Part shown: positions 19,601 to 26,046 of the stretch, piece after piece
Layout of the letters: every line of letters starts with the position of its first letter
Numbering within the stretch: the stretch's first letter is position 1
DNA from: Methylomonas paludis
GTDB taxonomy: Bacteria > Pseudomonadota > Gammaproteobacteria > Methylococcales > Methylomonadaceae
Length of the DNA stretch: 64,000 nt
NCBI RefSeq assembly: GCF_018734325.1
Contig: NZ_CP073754.1
Location: 2,046,001 to 2,110,000 of the forward strand
Reading direction: 5' to 3'
Made by a program: the position numbers and the translations under genes
The notes under the pieces: generated by a model
The model's database searches: none
Told to the model about the DNA's origin: nothing
What the model saw: only the letters and a program-made list of their open reading frames with translations

Positions 19601-21402
19601 TTGGCGGGGGCGGTACCGATATCAAAAATTGAGCCGTTGGAAACCAGCCCGGTAGTCTGAATATAGCCGGCTTGATAAGCCAGAGAGCCACCCGACACAT
19701 CCAGGGTGCTGCCGCTCTTGACGATGACATCACCGGTTGAAGTCAGATTGATGGTGCCGGCAGTGGTGCTGCGTTCGTCTATATTTTCGGCAATGCGCTG
19801 CACGGCGCCGGTAATATCGGCAATTGGCACACTGGCGCTGAGCAGATTGCCGCTGCTGTCATAACTCAGGGTGGCGTCACGTACATCCACTTGCACTGTC
19901 TTGCCGAATAAAATGCCTTTGCGTTGCAGGGGCGCATCGCGCAATTCATTAGATTGCAGTTTCAGGCTGACGATATTGCGGCTCATGGCCTCAGCCACAT
20001 TCTTGATACCGGAAACATCAACTGTGCTACCAGTTTCCAGATAAACTCGGCCAGTGCCTTGTGTGGTCGGAGCCTGCGGGTCCTCAAAAGCATTAATAGC
20101 AACATTGCCACTGTGGGCCTGTACCAGTGAACCTGATAATAAATTTACCTCATGACCACTGATTTCTATTGAGGATTGGGGCTGGCTTTGGGCCGCCAGC
20201 GCAGTGGTGGTTTTATCGCTGACCAAATCCACACTGGTGGTACTGTGGGTACCTAGAATGACTTTGGCGCTGGTGGCCACTTGAGAGGGGTCAATACCTT
20301 CAATAGCCGCAATACCACTAACATCGCTACGCACTGTGGTTTTGCCCGTCAATAGAGGTGTGGCAGAATTAAAACTATTCACGCCCTCCCTGGCCAATAA
20401 GCGCACCGAACCATTCAACAGCACCGAAGTGGTTGCCGAAGCAATACCGTCCTGATTGACGGCAAAACCCATGATGCTGACATTGCCGGTTTCGGCCAGT
20501 ATTTTACCAATGCTGTCGTTAGTAACCGTCCCGCCGGTGCCGACTTCAACCAGGAAACCACGGATATCCGAACTACTGCCGGCCTGCTGTAAATAGACTT
20601 TGTCGGTTGCCGCCGCCAATATGGTTTGGCCGTTGGGTGATTCTATGTCGCCTTTATTGATAATAGTGGGCGCTGCCAGTAAGACCAAGCCGCCGGAAGC
20701 GGTGGTGATTTTGGCACGATGACTACTGCTATCACCATCCAGAGTAATCTTAATTGATACCGGCTTGTTATCGCTGCCCAACACCACGTTACCGTTGGCG
20801 TCATGCAGATAAATCTGCCCGTTGCCGCTAAGAGATGCTGCGCCATTGCCTGAGTTATAGGCGCCGGCGATACCATATTGCAAGCTTTCGGCCGTTAGAC
20901 CCAGGGTACTGGCCACCAGGGAATTGACATTGACTTGCGAGTCTTTGCCGAATAAAAAGCCGTTTTCATTGATTAAATAAACCTGACCGTTGGCGGTCAA
21001 TGAGCCAAGAATATTACTGGCGTTGCTGTCGTGAATATTATTGATCAGTATTGCCGAATTGCCGGCTTCCTGATTAATAGCCACCTTATCGCCGGCGCTG
21101 ATGTTAAAACTGCTCCAGTCTACCGTCGCTGATTTATAGTCCTTAGCTTCGTCAATATTCAAGGTATGTTGATTAGCGCTCTCCCAGGCGGTGACACCCG
21201 TGCCGATATGGGCAGGATTACTGGCTGTGGCATGATCCAGGGTCACTCCAACCTGACTCTCGGGTATGGGTAATTCTGCCCGCGCTGCCGTGATCCCTGC
21301 TCCGGCCATCACTCCGCTGGCAATTAAGGCCCGAATGGCTAATACCAGGGGTTTGGGTTGAGAAATGGGCGATGGGAACATAGTAAAACGACTGGATGAC
21401 AT
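10678..21402 (-). CDS. Giant filamentous-haemagglutinin-like TPS exoprotein (TpsA)
   Basis: The 3574-residue product should be exported across the inner membrane and then secreted by the transporter at 2784-4415 to act as a surface adhesin. It has a long N-terminal signal (hydrophobic LVLAIRALIASGVMAGAGIT, cut near ARA|E, residue 42) and a TPS domain (about 45-320) with VDWSSFNISAGDKVAI, NASNILGSLTANGQVYLIN and NENGFLFG...VNSLVAST, the NPNG-type signature. Thousands of beta-helix residues follow, full of GGxIxLxAxxxI-like repeats. A helical insertion sits near the C-terminus (about 3190-3330: ADQQKQQNTALTNSFQRI), and I relate this C-terminal part to the DUF3739-type haemagglutinins. The chain ends KCSIADVREGKSGCGA; this Cys pair recalls the C-terminal anchoring loop of Haemophilus HMW1. 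I noticed no other cysteine. Confidence 0.93.
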   Translation of the reverse strand: MSSSRFTMFPSPISQPKPLVLAIRALIASGVMAGAGITAARAELPIPESQVGVTLDHATASNPAHIGTGVTAWESANQHTLNIDEAKDYKSATVDWSSFNISAGDKVAINQEAGNSAILINNIHDSNASNILGSLTANGQVYLINENGFLFGKDSQVNVNSLVASTLGLTAESLQYGIAGAYNSGNGAASLSGNGQIYLHDANGNVVLGSDNKPVSIKITLDGDSSSHRAKITTASGGLVLLAAPTIINKGDIESPNGQTILAAATDKVYLQQAGSSSDIRGFLVEVGTGGTVTNDSIGKILAETGNVSIMGFAVNQDGIASATTSVLLNGSVRLLAREGVNSFNSATPLLTGKTTVRSDVSGIAAIEGIDPSQVATSAKVILGTHSTTSVDLVSDKTTTALAAQSQPQSSIEISGHEVNLLSGSLVQAHSGNVAINAFEDPQAPTTQGTGRVYLETGSTVDVSGIKNVAEAMSRNIVSLKLQSNELRDAPLQRKGILFGKTVQVDVRDATLSYDSSGNLLSASVPIADITGAVQRIAENIDERSTTAGTINLTSTGDVIVKSGSTLDVSGGSLAYQAGYIQTTGLVSNGSIFDIGTAPANRSYSSIITLNTYQAGYVEGKAGGTVNITGYAALLDGTLKGQVIAGDLQRQSADWAAGSSLNINLVPDGSHGQQNVVFSTSDSGRTLGAADALPTDANGNPVALNLNVNNLHNAGLLNTSIKTGGSLTLFQDTKLQLAPGGKLNINAETSNILGSIVIPSGTVSIKPLTNDTASAITLGSSALIDVSGWWVNDAQDIQSGNALSPVAITGGSVNLVSEQANLNLKTGSKIDVSGGGWLQTNGNLTQGSAGSISLIANSHVTNIAANLLLNGELDAWGLAQNGSLTLASSEVLIGNSSDAAKAASNPQALVLDPGILAQGGFQKGGFSSYNITANQYAPQVLKNTELDLGQVLRQLSPTASQTATGSHLTDLTSTPDLSNYIYKPVNFTLTYAETADQKAQEALKIGEGAKLNELAAGGNITLNSDIAIWVDGSVIAPAGNINLNITTPTGSTDAGYLASQYIWLGANSQLLAGGVFVPQYTSNGLTTGDVKAGGSVSLTANRGYIVTNKGSLIDVSGTSKTLDFLETGKHGTHVISRNIASSGGSISLAAAEGILADGGFAAKSGGNGAAGGSLQLTLDKTTRDNSSPVGYINPFPDTIDPSLTSTLYISATDKTYLPSGLTESNEIANQYAQKAYVNASQINTAGFDSISLKTDAQVTNGGLNSAIVFDGDVALTAGRQIILDSPNLQASNANTVTLNAAYVGLGSSLTRTNGSALLAPDAVAGAATLNVTAQGIDLIGGLGFNGFNQVNLNSSGDVRLRGIGSPNNKDFLGELNLAGNLDIKAQQVYPATLSNYTIYAGGDVSIERNPGAPSTIYSAGGVLTINANNIYQSGKLAAPFGELILTAADTLRLADGSLTSVSGAGAIIPFGLGSGGTEWLYPVSGGNIVVNADNLPQKSLQLQAKTIDLQKGANIDLSGGGNLYAYEFVTGVGGSNDVLDPTSTGYSQKFAVIPGYYNALGAYDPAQSPTSGLTVGESVYLNGGSGLAAGWYTLLPAHYALLPGAYLITPQAGTQDQFQTITNSAGIKVVSGYYGVAGTSIADNRTQGFAVQSGSLFTGSLSYNKSGNLVVNSNTKSPSQFTAYLADSFFSAQASQNGTVVPQLPEDAGTLGIIANANLTLAATLLAMPGVNGLGGQVDIGGTSLTVVGNSKDLASLGSNTVGLLSSQLTALKAPSLLLGGKRYKDSSGQHLIIETSDLTVASDVAGKANALSGQEILLAASNTLHIASGAEITATGTASDTSTGTVKLEDNNGTSSDGALLRVSTAGQLSVNRDLPLAGSGGVLTVEDAAVLSANGSMLLDSSQDTVFKGSININGGALALNSSSISIGAAPDNTPGLVLSDALLTSSGFNPSVLSLHSASDLNIYAGANLSGKDLTVDAAAINGFNAGETAKITASGTLTFTNTNSTSQQTGTGTGTLQLSGQNIVLGSGQYGITGFNTVDINADQAINGQGQIIDATTGVSSLASPGVLTVAGDVNLSAQLLSGGNGATTTINAGDHLLTINYNNKTVKDLPVGLGVSWTINAGSITSNALFDLPSGRLSLNAGQGDININSGSNIDLSGREVVYSTTSKYSPAGSLTLSAAQGNVEIAKNATVNLAGVVKTVSGAKQLLSNGGTLNVNTPNGQFGWDGSIDTLGGSTTTASGVSHGSFTLDVHDLNNTSYTTLNVVLNSAGFSAGQSLEIANGDISIDSGAVINAQQYVLNVDQGIVTINGTINATAASGGSVTVYGRNGITLGSSGKIDASSTTAGNTGGSVTLDTVHRDDNGTGLLDLSAKDGSKVGVINVSGGSGGSVHLRTGRDDSTDSVAVTAIYAKIIGANASHTALEATRIYDNVTNISSDNINTWLQDTSSFMNAKPVLTDNSGANLQILPGIEIRSSSDLTLSSVWDFMNGNWRYADSTGALSLPGFLTLRAADNLNINASISDGVATTQILGQDTGSLAQNVIQPGLSWSYHLVAGGTVNLAADYLGPDPSGHLHGNTTLTQVVVRTGTGSIDVQAGQDIVLNKDSSKKLTSSNNASAIYTFGTTELYTLTDLLAGTIPGLPAQQAGQSLESYISSLSQTQLNQVLRYGLFSQGTLGLSSYPYAEYPSNGGNISLTAGGNIQGQQTGQQITDWLVRSASSGSASGLQSTAWGINISGNLGTPSNITNIYPQGSRNFNQNVGALGGGNVTVTAGGDVNNLSVMIPTTGKPLGVISDVNTWTQTSTYVNGGGNLQVTAGHNIVSGEYYVANGSGSLTAGDSISQSPIAGSTNTIGVILDLGTSNFNLQARQDVDVATAMNPTVLKGSKSLEPEFFSYGDNSSLNIQAVAGNVAFLNSNSSIAALKKLGSASSAGFEYFVYPSTLKATALSGDIQIDNAMTLYPSVNGTLELLANRNIGMDTGLLTSQTVAVIMSDEDPALLPSILNPVTDLQTHATAYQKLINTSHASTLQYLNNPNKPLIMARLGDISFPTLANASFNLPEAANIIAGGNISDTSVYTQNLTTNDVTLVQAGKNISFDTSYDSNGSVMSNTQVIQVAGPGQLQVIAGGNINLGAATGIQTVGNVSNSALPSNGASIEVLAGLSSTIDYAGFVTKYQAVGAYLGQLQNLAGLTADQQKQQNTALTNSFQRIIQLKSLTSLDNAQQQELSGLLVQLAQTVNKLEVAANMTASQKTSVNQLLTSLLDDIVQMQLPEASTNQILATLFEEFKVSTFAAAIEPNKRAALYKFGTDAIDTLFPGSKYAGDVSLVFSQIETAAGGDINILTPGGKVDVGLAGTFSGISKTADQLGIVVADQGGLNILSNGNVNVNQSRVFSLGGGDITAWSTTGNIDAGKGAKAAISAPAPVTTVDPLTGTVTTTFPPVISGSGIQAIGGGNVYLAAPFGIIDAGEAGITGGQVVLAANAVVGAQNISSTVATIGVPTAVVVPVVGGADSAAASASKTATQSTMADNNNNNDESTKRKTASSLFSSDVIGYGKCSIADVREGKSGCGA

Positions 21403-21578
21403 GTAGCAAAGTACCTATAGATTTATAGATGATATTTTAACTTATTAGCATTTGAGCGGCTGACTCAAATGGCCCGCACTACTTAAGTAAAGGTTATACC
21501 ACTGGTAACTGGTTTTAAAACCAGCTTATCTTTCCCGCCTGAGCGGGTATGAAAATTAAGGCCAAGTTGCGAATCCAT

Positions 21579-21720
21579 CGATTCCACTACGTTGCATCGA
21601 GGCTAAGGGCCGCGATGACACAGACTATCGTAGCTCATTGCGCAGGGTGTTTTCGCGATAGCTAAACTCCAAACACCTGCGAAGTTTTGGTGGCTTGCCT
21701 GGCGGCTAAGCCACCCTACA
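21579..21720. repeat. Dispersed repeat family 2, copy A
   Basis: From the cgattccactacgttgcatc hairpin through gcgcagggtgtttt to ggtggcttgcctggcggcta, this stretch matches 26490-26625 base for base over most of its length. It ends in a small hairpin (ggtggctt / aagccacc, 21689-21715). Noncoding. Confidence 0.75.
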
Positions 21721-21784
21721 TGACTGTTAAGAGAGTTGACCCAAGGTCTACACAACATCCAAGCGTGATTTTCGGGCCATCAGC

Positions 21785-21825
21785 TTCGATGATCCTCGAT
21801 TCCACTGCGTTTCATCGAGGCTACG
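21785..21825. repeat. Partial copy of the cctcgat...atcgagg hairpin
   Basis: gatcctcgattccactgcg...atcgaggctacgc repeats the hairpin core of family 2 (cctcgat and atcgagg arms) without the rest of the unit. Confidence 0.6.
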
Positions 21826-21892
21826 CAAAATCGCCGGGATTTTTAATCTGTCGCCGGTTAAATCCCAATTAAGTCCATATCTGGCCTGAGTG

Positions 21893-21938
21893 TAAAAAAA
21901 GAAAACCCGACTCAGGTATACACCCAAGCCGAGTTTTT
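21893..21938 (-). terminator. Imperfect bidirectional terminator-like hairpin
   Basis: aaaacccgactcagg can pair, with G-U steps, with ccaagccgagtttt. A T-rich tract lies on both sides (seven A at 21894-21900 on the left, ttttt on the right). It could end minus-strand readthrough from the operon at 22488-25137. Confidence 0.45.
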
Positions 21939-21958
21939 AAGCCCATGTCAGGAGTCCC

Positions 21959-21999
21959 AGCTTAGCTAAAAACTTTGCGGTAAAGTTTTTAGCTAAGCT
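21959..21999. repeat. Long perfect hairpin, 18-bp stem
   Basis: agcttagctaaaaacttt pairs perfectly with aaagtttttagctaagct around the loop gcggt. No T-tract follows on either strand. Its function is unknown; a transcription end, an RNA processing site or an element terminus are options. Confidence 0.6.
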
Positions 22000-22359
22000 A
22001 CTACTCAAAATGGAAAGCAGACTCTGAAAAAGCCGGTCAAGATTTCTTTTCGAAACCCAGCCTGCGGCTGAAACAACTTAATCAGAGCCCCCATCCTCCT
22101 TATCCTTTGCGATCGCTCCTTAACTCCCTTCGATCATTCCCAAAATCCGTTTTCCCACTCCAGTGGGTAGTTACATCCTGTTTGAACCATCCAGTCCAGG
22201 CTGATGCGCTTGCATCAGCATCCGTTTCCCTAATCCGTCGCGACCGCTCCATCAATTCCTGCCGGTCTTTCCTGTATCCTTGTCACCTATTCCGTCAGGT
22301 GGAGTTCCTTACTTGCCATCTGTTCAGGCCAATGTTTTTAAACCCAGCAAAGCTGTTTT
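22000..22359. other. Intergenic region without a recognisable gene
   Basis: Low-complexity, pyrimidine-rich sequence with many tcc runs. No start with a ribosome site and no family sequence is visible; open frames here have no protein-like character. Confidence 0.5.
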
Positions 22360-22389
22360 AAAAAAGGCGGTAGCAGTTGCGCTACCGCC
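22360..22389 (-). terminator. Rho-independent terminator of the PEP-CTERM operon
   Basis: On the minus strand ggcggtagc pairs with gctaccgcc over a 6-base loop and is followed directly by six T (aaaaaa at 22360-22365 on the plus strand). It lies about 100 bases after the stop of the gene at 22488-24185. Confidence 0.85.
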
Positions 22390-22487
22390 TGCCGAATCCA
22401 TTTACTGTACTTTATCCTTGTCCCATCCTCATCCTTGGATGGTGCCGTCCCTGGCTCCAAATTGCCTGCCAGACAATTCTTTAGCGC

Positions 22488-24185
22488 TTATTGCAACTCA
22501 ATGGTGTTGCCATTGCCGTTGTCGTAAGCATAAGGCACGATACCCAGGTGGGTATAACCGTCAGAACCTAAGTGAGTCAGACCCACGATAGGGTGAGTGG
22601 TGACATAAGGTACATCAATAGCGCCGGAATCAGTTGCTGTGGTAGCGAAGATACCGGTGCTACCCCAAGGTTGAATCACCGCAGCGTTAACTACGCTGGC
22701 AACTGCAACACTACCCAGATGGTTACCAAAATCAGTGAACAGAGATTGTTCATGTGAGGTACCAACGCTAGGATCAACAATAATCTCGCCTTCTGCCCAA
22801 TAAGGGTAATTGCCGGCTGCTACGTTTTCGATAGTCGGCGCATAGCCGTCAATTTTGACATAACGCCAGTTTTTACCGCCGGTGCCAGCTGTAGTAACAG
22901 TGTTGTTACGGTCAGCACTGTTAACAGCGATACCCCAGTATTTGGCGCCGCTAACATTGTTCAAACCGCTGTTGTTGGTACCACCTTGCCAGTCCAGCAG
23001 CAAATCCTGAGTTGCAGAAGCACCAGTCGGACCCTTAACCAAAGGAGCCGCAGAACTTTCTGCTGCGCTTGTATTAGGAACAAGTGCGGCAGGAGTTGCT
23101 GCTTGGTCAACGTATGGATAGTTCAAGATTTTGGCGTATGCCACTGCGCCGATAGCAGCACCGGTATTACGCAAACCAACTGCCACTTTAGTGCTGGTTG
23201 GCGCGCTAACGCCGGCAGCAGTACGGATAGAAGCATCAGTCAACGATTTTGTAGTACCGCCAACGTTCAATTTAACGTTAGACCAGTCGGTGATATTACC
23301 CGACAGAATTGAAGCCAGGAAGTTGCGGCTGATGGATGGCAGGCTGGCTTGATCATAAGCACCAACTGTGACAGTGGCCGGCAAGTCGCCAGTGGCGATT
23401 TGGGCAGCTTGTAACACTTTATAGAAATCCAGGGTTACACCGATACCGTATACCAGACCACCAGTTGAAATCCGGTTAACAGCACTCAGGTTGTCTGGAG
23501 TTAAAGCATAAGTCCAGCCGGCAGTAGTAGCGTTGGTAGACACTTCTTTAACTGGATCTGGGTAGTTGCTTGAACCTTGAGCCAACAATGCCGCAGTATC
23601 AACACCGGCAAAACCACCGTGTGACTGGGTAGAAGTCAGGAAGGTACTGGCATTGGCTGTGGTGATAGAAGCCGCATGGAACGGTACTGAAACACCGGAT
23701 ACGCCATTAACCACCAAGCTTTGAGTGGTGTTAGTCCAGGTCGCTTGCAGTTTGCTGGTTGCTGTATGGAAAATATCCAGATGATCCAGCGGCAAGTGCG
23801 CCAGAATAGGCACTACACCGTAACCAGCCGCACCCAGTGAGCGTTTTTCCAGCAGGATTTTTTTACCGCGCAAGGCTGCATCAGTCAGCGTGCTGGCACC
23901 GATAAAGTAAAATGAGGTAAAGCGTGAACCGTTAGAGGTGGAAGTAGCGGAAATATCTTGGAAGATATCCACACTGCCTGGCACAGACAAAGCGTCCAGC
24001 ACCACTTGTTGATAAGCCAGATCCTGAGCAGCACCACCAGAAGTGTAGATGACATAATCAGGAGTACCGTAGTTGCTGGCATTTGCGTCATTGGCTTGCC
24101 ATGGGGTGATCGCGTGAGCGGCTTGTGAGCCGGCCAGTAATGCAACTGCACTTGCCAGTGTTTTGAGTTGGTTAGAAAAATTCAT
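22488..24185 (-). CDS. Large exported protein, possibly PstS-like substrate-binding fold
   Basis: The 565-residue product has a clear signal peptide (MNFSNQLKTLASAVALLAGS, cut at AHA|ITP, residue 25). The mature part contains YVIYTSGGAAQD, FYFIGAST and RNFLASILSGNITDWSNVKL; the last resembles the 'SGxIxxWxD' stretch of PstS-type phosphate-binding proteins. Length is much above PstS (about 330), and the rest is Ser/Thr/Ala/Gly-rich. I therefore give a substrate-binding fold as a possibility only. A ggag site eight bases before the ATG supports the start. It lies 52 bases after the PEP-CTERM gene on the same strand and is followed by a strong terminator, so the two form an operon. Confidence 0.6.
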   Translation of the reverse strand: MNFSNQLKTLASAVALLAGSQAAHAITPWQANDANASNYGTPDYVIYTSGGAAQDLAYQQVVLDALSVPGSVDIFQDISATSTSNGSRFTSFYFIGASTLTDAALRGKKILLEKRSLGAAGYGVVPILAHLPLDHLDIFHTATSKLQATWTNTTQSLVVNGVSGVSVPFHAASITTANASTFLTSTQSHGGFAGVDTAALLAQGSSNYPDPVKEVSTNATTAGWTYALTPDNLSAVNRISTGGLVYGIGVTLDFYKVLQAAQIATGDLPATVTVGAYDQASLPSISRNFLASILSGNITDWSNVKLNVGGTTKSLTDASIRTAAGVSAPTSTKVAVGLRNTGAAIGAVAYAKILNYPYVDQAATPAALVPNTSAAESSAAPLVKGPTGASATQDLLLDWQGGTNNSGLNNVSGAKYWGIAVNSADRNNTVTTAGTGGKNWRYVKIDGYAPTIENVAAGNYPYWAEGEIIVDPSVGTSHEQSLFTDFGNHLGSVAVASVVNAAVIQPWGSTGIFATTATDSGAIDVPYVTTHPIVGLTHLGSDGYTHLGIVPYAYDNGNGNTIELQ

Positions 24186-24208
24186 TTTTTATCTCCAAAT
24201 TTAGGAAA

Positions 24209-24230
24209 GGCAATTCATACCTGAATTGCC
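24209..24230 (-). promoter_or_regulatory. Intercistronic hairpin in the PEP-CTERM operon
   Basis: ggcaattca / tgaattgcc form a perfect 9-bp stem with loop tacc (plus-strand reading), between the PEP-CTERM stop and the next start. No strong T-run follows on the minus strand. It may weaken readthrough or protect the upstream message. Confidence 0.5.
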
Positions 24231-24237
24231 CAATAGA

Positions 24238-25137
24238 TTAGATAGCCGCTTTTTGTGAACGACGTTTCAGACCCAGTGCGCCGAACAGACCAGATGCAAA
24301 CAGCCATACAGATGCTGGTACTGGCACTGCGCTGGCAGTAGGTGTATAAGTCAGTACGCCGGCTGAACTTAATGTGAACGAACCCAATTCAGTGGTGGTA
24401 TTAGGTGATGATGTTGTCAGACTTGGGTTGGTAGCCCAGAAGAAACCTTCTGTAGTCGCACCTGTACCAAATGCGCCTTTGCCGCTGGCACCACCGCTAA
24501 CAGGGGCTGCATCCTGCCCCAGACCGCTATAAAATTTATCAAGAGTACTTTGGGTTGCACTGTATGGTGCGTCGTCTACAACATTGCTGGCTTGTCCAGC
24601 CAAGCTGAAATTGTTGAGATGATTTAGCCAAGCACCAATTGAACCTGTTGCGCTCAAAGTGTTGCTAATGTTCAACGCACCATTGGCCTTGAAGTCTCCG
24701 GCGATAGTCGCGGTTGACAACAAACCCCATTGAGCGGACGCTGTATAGGTAGCTTGTGAACCAGTGCTGTCCAAGTTGGTGAAAGCGGCGCCATCTTTTT
24801 GATAACCACCGATGACAGACCATTTAAAACTGCTCAGGTCGCTCAGAAAAGGGGCGAACTGGCTGACAGCGCTTAAATTCCAGCTCAAGCCAGATGAAGT
24901 ACCTTGGGTACCATTGACAAAGCTGCCGTAGTTCAGACCGGTATCACCCAGGGCCAAATCATAGATAAAAGTATGTTTGTACTCTGCGCTGTTGACGTTA
25001 TTGTCCACACCAGATAATACGATCGAGGAAAAGTTTTGAACGTTGGCCGTATCACCTGGGGTCACTACAGCCGCCGATGCGGTACCTGCAGCCAAAGCCA
25101 GCGTAATTGCTGCTGCTAGTTTGTTTACGTTTCTCAT
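24238..25137 (-). CDS. PEP-CTERM-type sorted surface protein
   Basis: The 299-residue protein has an N-terminal signal (MRNVNKLAAAITLALAAGTA, cut at ASA|AVV) and, at the very end, the tripartite sorting tail: VPVPASVWLFASG, a hydrophobic helix, then basic KRRSQK. This is the VPxPAxVWLF variant of the PEP-CTERM signal processed by exosortase (EpsH) in Gram-negative bacteria that make exopolysaccharide. The middle is beta-rich, Ser/Thr/Asn-rich and without cysteine, as is usual for these variable secreted proteins. No exosortase gene is in this window. A sigma-54-type promoter lies 81-96 bases upstream, matching the known RpoN/PrsK-PrsR control of this class. Confidence 0.85.
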   Translation of the reverse strand: MRNVNKLAAAITLALAAGTASAAVVTPGDTANVQNFSSIVLSGVDNNVNSAEYKHTFIYDLALGDTGLNYGSFVNGTQGTSSGLSWNLSAVSQFAPFLSDLSSFKWSVIGGYQKDGAAFTNLDSTGSQATYTASAQWGLLSTATIAGDFKANGALNISNTLSATGSIGAWLNHLNNFSLAGQASNVVDDAPYSATQSTLDKFYSGLGQDAAPVSGGASGKGAFGTGATTEGFFWATNPSLTTSSPNTTTELGSFTLSSAGVLTYTPTASAVPVPASVWLFASGLFGALGLKRRSQKAAI

Positions 25138-25217
25138 AATTGATAACTCTCAGTAAGTGTGATTAAAAAACAACTCTGTGAGGCGGTATGCTTCCGAACC
25201 TTCACGCTTACATATAA

Positions 25218-25233
25218 AGCAGTTACCATGCCA
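25218..25233 (-). promoter_or_regulatory. Candidate sigma-54 (-24/-12) promoter of the PEP-CTERM operon
   Basis: The minus strand reads tggcatggtaactgct: TGGCA at -24 and a GC at -12 with exactly ten bases between GG and GC. The predicted start would leave a leader of about 70 bases before the ATG at 25137. Confidence 0.75.
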
Positions 25234-25304
25234 ACTTATACGATATTGTTTTACAAGGGAATTTAATCTATTGCTATTAATACATGCTGGTTAATAAGCA
25301 ACGT

Positions 25305-25330
25305 CTGCTGATTTGCTGTTGATATATGAG
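25305..25330. promoter_or_regulatory. Candidate enhancer-binding site of the PEP-CTERM operon
   Basis: Starts ctgctgatttgctgttgata and matches the element at 10562-10584 at 21 of 23 positions. It lies 83 bp upstream of the -24 box (82 bp in the other case), a normal place for an RpoN activator. Confidence 0.6.
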
Positions 25331-25403
25331 CAGTTTTGACTTTCTATAATCTGTACTGAGTGGCATTAATAGATTTGACGTCTGCTGCGCGAGACAATTT
25401 CAG

Positions 25404-25949
25404 TCATGGCGAAACAGGGTCGTGCCGGTGTTGCATGTGTTGGTGATGCATGGCATGGTGGCCATGATCGTGTAACTGGGCAGTAAACCAGTCATGTACG
25501 GCGGCTATTATCTGCTGATTACGACTGAGGTAACTGAGACTGGCCCCAGCAGGTTCATCGGCATAGATTATGGACAATTGTTCTGGCCCGGCATGCTGCA
25601 ATACCGCCAGACCCGGCATATCGGCACCATGAATAAAAGCCGGCCCTGAGAAATCACCGTTTTGAAATTTTTGCGCCATGTCCTGCAAATGCCGGCGGAT
25701 CAAAGCAATCTGCTGCTGGTCAGCAGGATCTTTGGCTATCACGCGCTGCACGCCGCCATCGGGGTTGGCGGTAAACTGATGTTGGGTTTTTTCCAAGTCA
25801 AACGGCATGATGTGGCTGCCGCGTTGCACGACCTCGGCTTGCCGGGTGGTAGTTGCGTCTTGGGCTGTGACCAAGCCGATTGGGGGAAATACCAGCGCAA
25901 TTACACTGCTAATCCGTATGAGCCAGTTGCCGACTTTCATTGTAGCCAT
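25404..25949 (-). CDS. Small exported protein with His-rich tail
   Basis: The 181-residue product starts at an ATG with aagg eight bases upstream. It has a signal or anchor (WLIRISSVIALVFPPIGLVTA, about 8-29), then a soluble domain with RGSHIMPFDLEKTQHQF, IALIRRHLQDMAQKFQNGDF, FIHGADMPGLAVLQ and VHDWFTAQLHDHGHHAM. A His/Met-rich end (HHQHMQHRHDP) follows. I know similar proteins only as poorly described exported proteins, some mislabelled 'aspartate carbamoyltransferase'; no catalytic motif of that enzyme is present. The tail could bind copper or another metal. It stands alone between repeats. Confidence 0.65.
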   Translation of the reverse strand: MATMKVGNWLIRISSVIALVFPPIGLVTAQDATTTRQAEVVQRGSHIMPFDLEKTQHQFTANPDGGVQRVIAKDPADQQQIALIRRHLQDMAQKFQNGDFSGPAFIHGADMPGLAVLQHAGPEQLSIIYADEPAGASLSYLSRNQQIIAAVHDWFTAQLHDHGHHAMHHQHMQHRHDPVSP

Positions 25950-26046
25950 GAGATATACCTTAAATTAATTACATGAATTAAGGGTATTGAACCATAACTC
26001 GCTTAATTTTGGCTATGTTTGCGTTAATAATCGATTTGGTTCAAGT

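Noticed and set aside
11820-20130. Many antisense frames over the exoprotein gene
   Set aside because: They arise from the repetitive, biased codon use of the giant gene; none has a recognisable domain or good start.
21403-21560. Sigma-54 promoter for the exoprotein gene
   Set aside because: I checked the minus strand for GG-N10-GC; no site fits and the ctgttgatatat element is absent.
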